64,000 nucleotides of DNA, taken from Hermatobates lingyangjiaoensis. Lineage: Eukaryota > Arthropoda > Insecta > Hemiptera > Hermatobatidae. The stretch lies in assembly GCA_026182355.1 (NCBI GenBank), contig JAPFBL010000104.1:1-64000 (forward strand). The letters are read 5' to 3'. The first letter of the stretch is position 1. Every line of letters starts with the position of its first letter. The notes under the pieces were generated by a model. The model was not told where the DNA came from, searched no databases, and was given only the letters and a program-made list of their open reading frames with translations. The position numbers and the translations under genes were made by a program. This document shows, piece by piece, positions 57,170 to 64,000 of this stretch.

Positions 57170-57420
57170 GTCTACACAAGATTTAATTGACGACGCCTTA
57201 GATGCATTGCTTAACCCCTTCATTTCATTTATGCTCTGACAAATAATGCATTTCAATGCATCTTGTAATCTACATTTTCAATTATGATTACTTGTCTGAT
57301 TTAATGATTAGCTACTTTATTTGTTTAATCATAGCATTGAAATTATTGTCAGCTATTTGGTTTAACTATTGCACAATAACTATTTAAATGCGTTTACCAT
57401 AAAGTTCTAAAGAACTTTAC
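57170..57420. promoter_or_regulatory. Homeodomain-type site cluster in unique AT-rich DNA
   Basis: AAATAATGCATTTCAATGCAT (about 57240-57260), TCAATTATGATTAC, TTTAATGATTAGC and GTTTAATCATAGC occur close together. The sequence is repeat-free and mixed in composition, unlike the simple AT-rich background. A conserved enhancer is possible, but AT-rich DNA yields TAAT sites by chance. Confidence 0.25.
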
Positions 57421-58379
57421 CAAGCATATAGTCATTATACGTATAGTAGGTAAAACGTAGTACTTGGGTCAAAATAAATCAATTTATGTTGCTTATTTCT
57501 GATAATGAGTTAATTTATGTTTGGACCATTTCAGATGTATTTATTACGTAATTTAGAAATTATATCAGGTAACAAGGCGATTGTTGCTATTCGGAAAAAT
57601 AATTCTTGATAGTCCCTTATGCTTGTAATTTCAATCCGCAATGCATATAGGGTACAGTGTGGTGAATATTATATCAATAATTGAGTTAAAAAGATGAAAA
57701 AGGTAAATTTAATTAAAATAAGTGAAAAGAGCTTGAAAAGGTGTTTTGGAGGTAGATGCTAAGTTAGAAGGTCTGATGATCTTGCATGCAAATGTGTACG
57801 TAGTTGCCTGAAGGTAATGTGTTTCTGATATCCCATGTTAGATCTTTACACCTCACACCCCTGAGCCCATTTAAACAATAGATCCTTAAAAAAAAAGGAA
57901 AAAATCTATATTGTAAAGTAAATAATGGTATTCAGTCAACAGTGGAGATTTCTTCTACACCCCCTAGGCAAGGGTGTGCCAATTAGCAACTATTAACATT
58001 ACTCTGATAAGATAAATGTTTTAGTTTGCTATCATTTTTGTATTTCTTTCTATTGAATATAAGAAAAAAGTATTAATATAATTATTATTATAAGCTAAAA
58101 TTAACTAAAACATAAAAAATATTTTAAAGGTTATTTAAAAACTCTTGTCTTGATAAATGACATCATACTTTAACAAGAATTATTAAGCACTCTTGTGGTC
58201 TTCAATAATTATAAAATACTTTATATTTTATTTTACGTATAAAAGCGTCGTGATCAATCAGTACAGCTGAGATGCTTTATTTTTTTGTATGTTGAAATTA
58301 TTTTCAGCATTTTTAAAAAGTAGTTGCATTTTTACGCTGTAATTTAATGTTACATTAGTTCTATAGAATGTAATATTAC
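57421..58379. other. No supported feature
   Basis: Unique AT-rich DNA with no gene or transposon recognised. Confidence 0.4.
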
Positions 58380-58960
58380 ATGGAGGAAACAAAAGAAGAA
58401 GTCGTAAAGTGTGGTGTGGGGTAAGGATATTTGGTTTAGGTTGAGAATGTTACCGTGAGGGATCTTGTAGTAAATTGGAAGCGTGAGATTTGGAGGGTCA
58501 GATGGGAGCATGGGAATCGGCTCCTTAACCTGAAGAGGAACGCAGCTGTGTCAACTTGTTAGGCCAATCAGCCCTTCAACCTTTGCCAGACCACATCGCC
58601 CTTTGCCCTTCTAACAAGACAGGCTCTCTGTCACTCGTCAGACAAGTCCAGGTCAACCCCCTTTACTTCTTCGCAAATAATGACGTCCACCTGCTCCTCT
58701 TCAACTGTGGTAAAGTCTGCTCTTATATATGCCCCCTTTACCTTCAATGTTTCCTAAATAGTCCTGTTTAATTTTAAACAAAAGCATTCAATTGCTATTC
58801 TCTTTGTTTGAAATCAGATCTATTCATGTGCACTTCATCAATCCTAAATGAATAATGCAATCATGCATAAAGGGCTTCTCTGCCACAGCTTCTGAACCTT
58901 TCGAATGATTGGACCTCTGCCGTTTCTATACCGTAAGGCCACTTCAGTATAGTTTTCTTG
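58380..58960. promoter_or_regulatory. Long high-complexity island (candidate conserved element)
   Basis: About 0.55 kb of balanced composition. 58480-58650 has GGGAGCATGGGAATCGG and GCCAATCAGCCC. 58850-58880 has AATGAATAATGCAATCATGC then ATAAAGGG. 58880-58930 has 'ctctgccacagcttctgaa'. The 71-codon plus frame (58556-58771) has no recognisable domain. It is non-repetitive and not related to other parts of the window, so regulatory or exonic conservation is worth testing. Confidence 0.3.
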
Positions 58961-60469
58961 GAGATTTAAACAGTCAGTACTAATAACTGAAAGTAATTAT
59001 GTATATAAAGATCCTTTAAAATAACTACTTTATTTTACTAAACTTTAATAAGTTAATTTAAACTTTTTTAAAGTTTTATTTAACTTTATTAAAATGACAA
59101 TATTTTAATAAAATATAATTTTAAAATAATAACTAAAATGATAAAATTTCCCATAATGTAGGAAATCAGCAAATACACAATTATTAAGAAAACAGCATTT
59201 CATAATATCAATATTTATTTTAATAACATTTCATTAACTTAGGCATCACAGTTTTTAAGAAAACTACACTTTGCATCATACCAATATTTATTTTAATGAC
59301 ATTTCATTAAGAATAATAAGTACACAAGCATATTTAAGTGTAAGTTTTAATGATATTGAGTATTTTAAAGATGGGTGAGTTTACGAGGAAGCGACTGGGT
59401 TAATTGAGGCATACCTTATTGCTTAATAATTTTAAACTTACAGGGATAAATTTAAAAAGATCTGAACATGTCACATAAAAATCCACAATAAATAAATTCA
59501 TTAAAAGAAATAATGTTTAATTTAATAATAATTCCTGTCTTGCAATATGAAAACTAATTTTTTGCTGTATGATGAAATTGTAATTACTATTTTAAAAAAA
59601 ATGGGTAAAGAATGTTATTTTTGAATTGATGTGATTTAATCATGATTAGAAACAGGTATTAATAGGAATGATTTAAATCCCATGACTGAGCCGTTTAAAT
59701 TGCCAATCATAAAAACGGACAAATACTGTAGCTAATAAGTAAAATAAATAACATTTTGAGATAAATTATTACAACAACGAATGGAGTCAAAAAGATAAAC
59801 GGTATAACGTCATGGGTTTTCAATTAGTTGCACTAGAATTTAGATAGCTAAATATATTGTAAAATTCCTTTATCATTTCATGAGATTAAAATTATAAATG
59901 GTAAATTTAAAATTTATTATTTCACTTGGTCATGCCAATTAAACAAAAAGTGATTGCTAATTAATGAAATAATATTACCTCAGCGATTTCTAAAGAATCA
60001 AGGGAAATATTCGGACAAAATAAAACAATTTCATGCAGATAAAATTAAACAATTGTTCTTTATTATTTTACAAATTAATCTCTCATCCACCAATAATTAA
60101 ACAAATATGCAATATTCATTAAATAAGGCTGATATTACAACAAAACGTATTATGAAATTTAAAGGTTCTAGAATACTTCATATTTACCAACAACAAATTT
60201 AATTATTTTTAAACATATCAAATAGATTAGGGGTGTTTAAAATATGCCAATCTATGAATTTTTTATAATTTCTTTTATGACTTTATTTTATTATCAGTAA
60301 GATGAAATGTAAGGTACTTATTTCTTTCCTATGGTTACAAGAAAGAAGCTATTATTGAGCAACTAGCAGACATGCTGGTCTTTGACGGCTATTTTACTAA
60401 AATCAAGTTGATTCGTGATATTTCAAAATATTATTAGAATTTGTAGCATAGTAAAAAATATCATTATTA
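58961..60469. other. Repeat-poor AT-rich DNA
   Basis: A short direct repeat (about 59200-59240 and 59280-59315, containing 'caatatttattttaat' and 'acatttcatta') is seen. Several TAAT-type clusters occur, e.g. 59940-59970. No gene is supported. Confidence 0.4.
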
Positions 60470-61130
60470 GTACAGTATTATCCAGTGCTTCTGCATAAAC
60501 CGCATGGAAGAACAGAATTGTAGCTCCTGACTCTTGATCATACAACATAGTTGATCCTGTGAGAAGCATATGGTCTCTCTCCAATTCCTGCCGTGGACAT
60601 GGTTTACCCTTGCGAATTATTTACCGTCATTACGAAATACACGCTGACAGGAAATTGGAACCGTTTGAATTGAAGCAAATAGTTGCTCGGAAGTAATAGT
60701 ATACGTGCTATAAACCCAGACTCCCTAGAACCATATCCAGTCATGAATTCGGAGTCTTATCGCGCTGTACTTTTTGGAGCACTCAACTTTCCTAAGAGCA
60801 TGATTGGTGCCTATAATTTAAGTTGTAACTCATGAGCAGGCAGTCCAGGAGCAGTTACGGAGTTAAGAAATTCAGTTGAATAATGAGCTGCTTCCTGATG
60901 ACTAATCACTCTGTTTGTAAGTTCTCTGCTAGTAAGCAACTAATCACTGGCTTGTATATTCTTCCTTCGGTTTCATATAGCGTATGAATTTGTCTGTTGA
61001 TTTTTCCTGCATGTTCATTAGAAGGGGTAAGAATTGATCGTTCACAAAGCTGGTTATTCTGAATAGATAGCAGATCTTGAACTCCGAGAAACACCTTATC
61101 AATAAACTCTTGGTGGGAGCTTAAACGCAG
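60470..61130 (-). pseudogene. Helitron/PIF1-type helicase remnant
   Basis: The minus strand, with several stops and shifts, reads QLCERSILTPSNEHAGKINR, then SHQEAAHYSTEFLNSVTAPG, APIMLLGKL, FIARILLLPSN, FKRFQFPVSVYFVMTVNNSQ then G, and MSTAGIGERP. This follows, in order, the C-terminal half of the superfamily 1 helicase in Helitron transposases (CERAIL-P-N, EFLNSL, GAPIMLLRNL, PRI-L-PSD, FKRLQFPVK-CFAMTINKSQGQT). The last block is the region of helicase motifs V-VI. The Walker A/B half and the Rep nuclease are absent. A processed host PIF1 gene is the alternative, but the insert-rich spacing fits Helitrons better. Confidence 0.75.
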
Positions 61131-61875
61131 ACGAAACTAAAATCAAATAATAATACCTTCTTGCTACAACATCAGCCATGTAAAAAAACTTATATATTTT
61201 CAAAATAAAAATGTTTATATAGCTAGTCAAACACAGATTAAAAGTCCATAACTTTGCTTCTACTTTGAATTTCCAATCTATTCAAACGTTAACTTCTAAA
61301 TTAGACATACACAGATCTATAGCCAAATAGTGAGGTCGCTATTCAGGCTGAGTTTCTTGTAATACAATTTTGTGGACAATCACATCGACAAAAAAATTTT
61401 CTGAGGGTGTATTCAGTTTCTCTAATGTATAAAATTCTCTAATGTATATCTCAAAATGAGTCGGTTATAAGCAGGTACAGAGACAACCTTTCTTTTACTC
61501 ATATAAATTATTAATAGCTATTAAAGCATTGAAAAATAATATTATTTATTAATTATGATTAAATTGTATTGAAAGAAATAAGAGATAATATTTTAAAATA
61601 TAAAAAACCACCACACACAGGGAAAACACCTTCTACTATATAAAATGTTTAATATAATTCGTAATACCATACTTTTTTTAATTCTTCGTGAAAAGCAGTG
61701 TACCAGAATTTATATACTTCAATAAAAATATAAAAAATGAAATAAATATATTTTATTTGTAAAAACAATATATTATTTTTTTATAAGCCGGCGAAGGTTA
61801 TTACTTGGTTGTTATGCTTTGACATATTATAATTTTTTTAAATAACTGTTAAAAAACAATTAGTCAAGCATATTT
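61131..61875. other. AT-rich sequence, nothing identified
   Basis: No recognisable upstream continuation of the helicase and no other gene. Confidence 0.4.
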
Positions 61876-63806
61876 AAAAATCTGGAGTGACCTACACTCA
61901 ACTTTTTTTACCATAGTTATTGATATTAGTAAACATCTACTATCTATCTACTATCTATCTACTTCTTGGGTATATAATATATAATTTTCCATTTAGGTAT
62001 AATATAAATGTCAATATGGAAGATGTTTACTTGTCTTTCATTCCTGTAGGTAGTACAGTGAGAGTTTGATCCACTTATTAATATATATGCTTATTTTTGT
62101 ATAACATACCACTCTTTTTCTGAAGAAAGTCAGAAACATGTAACAAAAATGTCATTTCAAGATAACCATTAATTTATCATGTAGAATAAATTCATTTATT
62201 ATTTTTCAAAGATTGATTTAAGTTTTTAATTATGTTTTACATTTTTGGTCTTTTATAAAATTGTTATACCAGGAATTTTATGGCATGCTAGTGTTTTTAA
62301 GTAATCACTTTTCTTTCCCTTTGTCAAAAATCATAAAATCTAGTCTACTTTGAGTTGTGTTATCGTTTTCATGCGTGCTGTACTATGATATAAGGTTGCT
62401 GTAAAAGTATATTGAGAAAAAATAGTAATTAGCCGGTTTTGCATACTCAAATCAAATAATAAGCCAGATTTTTAGTATAATCTAAAACTTTTACAACTGG
62501 AAGCTCTAATTCTTAAAAATATTAGATAGGAACTATTAGACTAGGATAGAAAAAAAAATGGTATTTGTCAACCACTGAAAACTCTTTCTTGTGGAAAGAG
62601 TCCATTCCTCACTCTTCAACATTCCCAAAGATACTATGATTCATAAGCGCAAAAAAGTTTACATCTGATATTAATTTTTGTTCAACGATCCAATATATAG
62701 ATTGATTAGAGCATTTCGATAGATAAATCCATCATATCATGGAAAGCATCAGAAATGTGTTATCATAGGCGCTGATTTTTTACATATAAGAATATTATTC
62801 TTCTTATATTTTATATAAGTCATAAAACATTTCAATTTTTGTCATTATACCTCTAAAAATTAATTTTATTTCTATGAATTTACTCCAAAAATTTCCAACG
62901 CAATCTAAACAATGTAAATAAATGTAAAAAAAAATACAAGTATAGCAAGTAAACTATTAGTCCATGACCAATATTTAGTTTTTAGAGACTTATTCATCTT
63001 TGCCGTAATTTATAGCACGTAAATCATTTGTCCAGGACAAATATTCAGTTTTTATAGATTCATTGCTCTTTGACGTAATTGAAATTTCATGAATTTTTTT
63101 ATAAATTGTTAACTTTTTGTTCAATTTTTTGGAAAAATGTCGTTACTTTTTAATTAGACGTGAGGGTCAAAAACCATTTTCTGGAAACATAAAATGTACT
63201 GTAACGCCTCTTTGGTGGTGCAATTTGGATAATACATGTGTCAACTTATGCTTCTCATAAAGTTCCATTTTTAGGGGTAGTTTCATTTTTATCTGTACCT
63301 AAATGGTATGGCTTGTATGGCTCTCACAAATTTTCAGATTGAATTTATAAGTTATAAAATAATTGAATATTATAAAAAAAAATTTACTTCAGTTTTAAAA
63401 ATCTGAATATATTTTTCATTTATTGCTTTTGTAGCCTCAAAGATAATGTCAAAATATGAAAACTCCAGAATTAGTAGTATTGGAAAAGTAACTTTCGCAT
63501 CATGCATAATTGCTCCTAAACAGTTGGGCTCATCTAAACTGTAAGACCCATGTTTGTGTAAAATATCAATTCGATCCATCAAAGATTCTGGACTGTAGCG
63601 TGTCCACAAACTTTGGATACATACCAAAATACATACCTTTGGATACACTACCACTTCCTTCCACACACACACTGTGGAAGGTCAGGAAACTTCATAAAAC
63701 GACTTCATAAAACGACTTCTGGGACCTCACAACATATAATTCCGTCAAAATCTGGAGTTCGTTTTTTTTTCACGACCACTATACTTTACTTATAGTAAAG
63801 TAAAAA
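61876..63806 (-). mobile_element. Family T repeat, complete 1.93-kb copy (T14)
   Basis: Starts AAAAATCTGGAGTGACC with hairpin GAGTG-accta-CACTC (61885-61899) and ends ACTTTACTTATAGTAAAG then TAAAAA (63783-63806). It is collinear with reversed 10256-11902 but longer, with an extra partly duplicated block around 62930-63080 ('tattcagtttttatag' type phrase twice). The left-end region retains a short CA microsatellite (63662-63673) at the position seen in T1 and T5. No coding capacity. Confidence 0.72.
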
Positions 63807-64000
63807 TGTAAATTAGGACGCTGAAACACAATTACTCTTTACCACAGAGACTTTTGAATAGACTTTCTAATTTATATCTAATGTTTCTGTGTCTGATGTT
63901 TGAAGTGTTAATCACTAGTTTGTCACGCTCTGACTCTAGTGTTTCATTTTTTTTTTTTTAATACAAAAATGACTGGGCAATGCACTGCTGAAAACATGGT
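63807..64000. other. AT-rich sequence to window end
   Basis: No feature identified. Confidence 0.4.

Overview
The window looks like about 64 kb of AT-rich, gene-poor DNA from an animal nuclear genome. It has no bacterial or phage gene organisation, and every long open frame is either a decayed transposon protein or an accident of low-complexity sequence. The mix seen here is Penelope-like retroelements (PLEs) with GIY-YIG domains, Jockey-type LINE fragments, tRNA-derived SINEs, mariner and pogo/Tigger remnants, a Helitron helicase remnant, and many TA and TG microsatellites and minisatellites. From memory, and without any search, this mix and the PLE terminal sequences suggest a lophotrochozoan, possibly a cephalopod mollusc. 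No host protein-coding gene can be called with confidence. One 71-nt stretch with good splice signals (47438-47508) is the only exon-like candidate.

Region by region: 1-430 is the end of an interspersed repeat called here family T. 960-2990 is a PLE whose 3' terminal repeat is split by a 788-bp insertion with an 11-bp target duplication. 3890-8460 is a nest of family T copies, containing a deleted mariner (6180-6780), a 15-bp minisatellite (4731-4940) and, at its edge, a 140-bp hairpin element. 10256-11902 is a complete family T copy. 12264-14221 holds a 350-bp direct repeat pair around a GC-richer island. 16352-18540 stacks a family T end, a PLE reverse transcriptase fragment and a Jockey LINE split by a PLE-like insert. 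21004-23419 is family T invaded by tandem PLE-terminal units. 26110-31314 holds three PLE copies of two families. 34740-36240 carries a striking 733-bp inverted-repeat element. 38602-39104 is a pogo/Tigger-like MITE. 40915-41040 is a long TG tract and 44000-44800 a 120-bp minisatellite. 45680-46740 has SINE and PLE-terminal fragments. 48850-49330 is a 30-bp minisatellite and 49785-49893 a 5S rRNA-like pseudogene. 53559-55720 is family T again. 56160-56834 holds two SINEs, one with clear target duplications. 60470-61130 is a Helitron/PIF1 helicase remnant, and 61876-63806 is a second complete family T copy.

The most interesting signal is family T: non-coding elements of 1.65-1.93 kb found at least a dozen times. 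The motif ACTTTACTATAAGTAA lies at one terminus and its inverted copy lies subterminally at the other. The second end is then followed by a GAGTG/CACTC hairpin and a T-run. That asymmetric layout is the one described for non-autonomous Helentrons (HINE/DINE-like elements), and a Helitron-type helicase relic lies in the same window.

A second theme is the PLE terminal repeats, which carry sequences resembling hammerhead ribozyme cores (CUGANGA, helix II, GAAA). Between the repeats are several islands of higher-complexity, GC-richer sequence with homeodomain, POU or forkhead-like sites. These are reasonable candidates for conserved regulatory elements in a gene desert, but only comparison with related genomes could show it.
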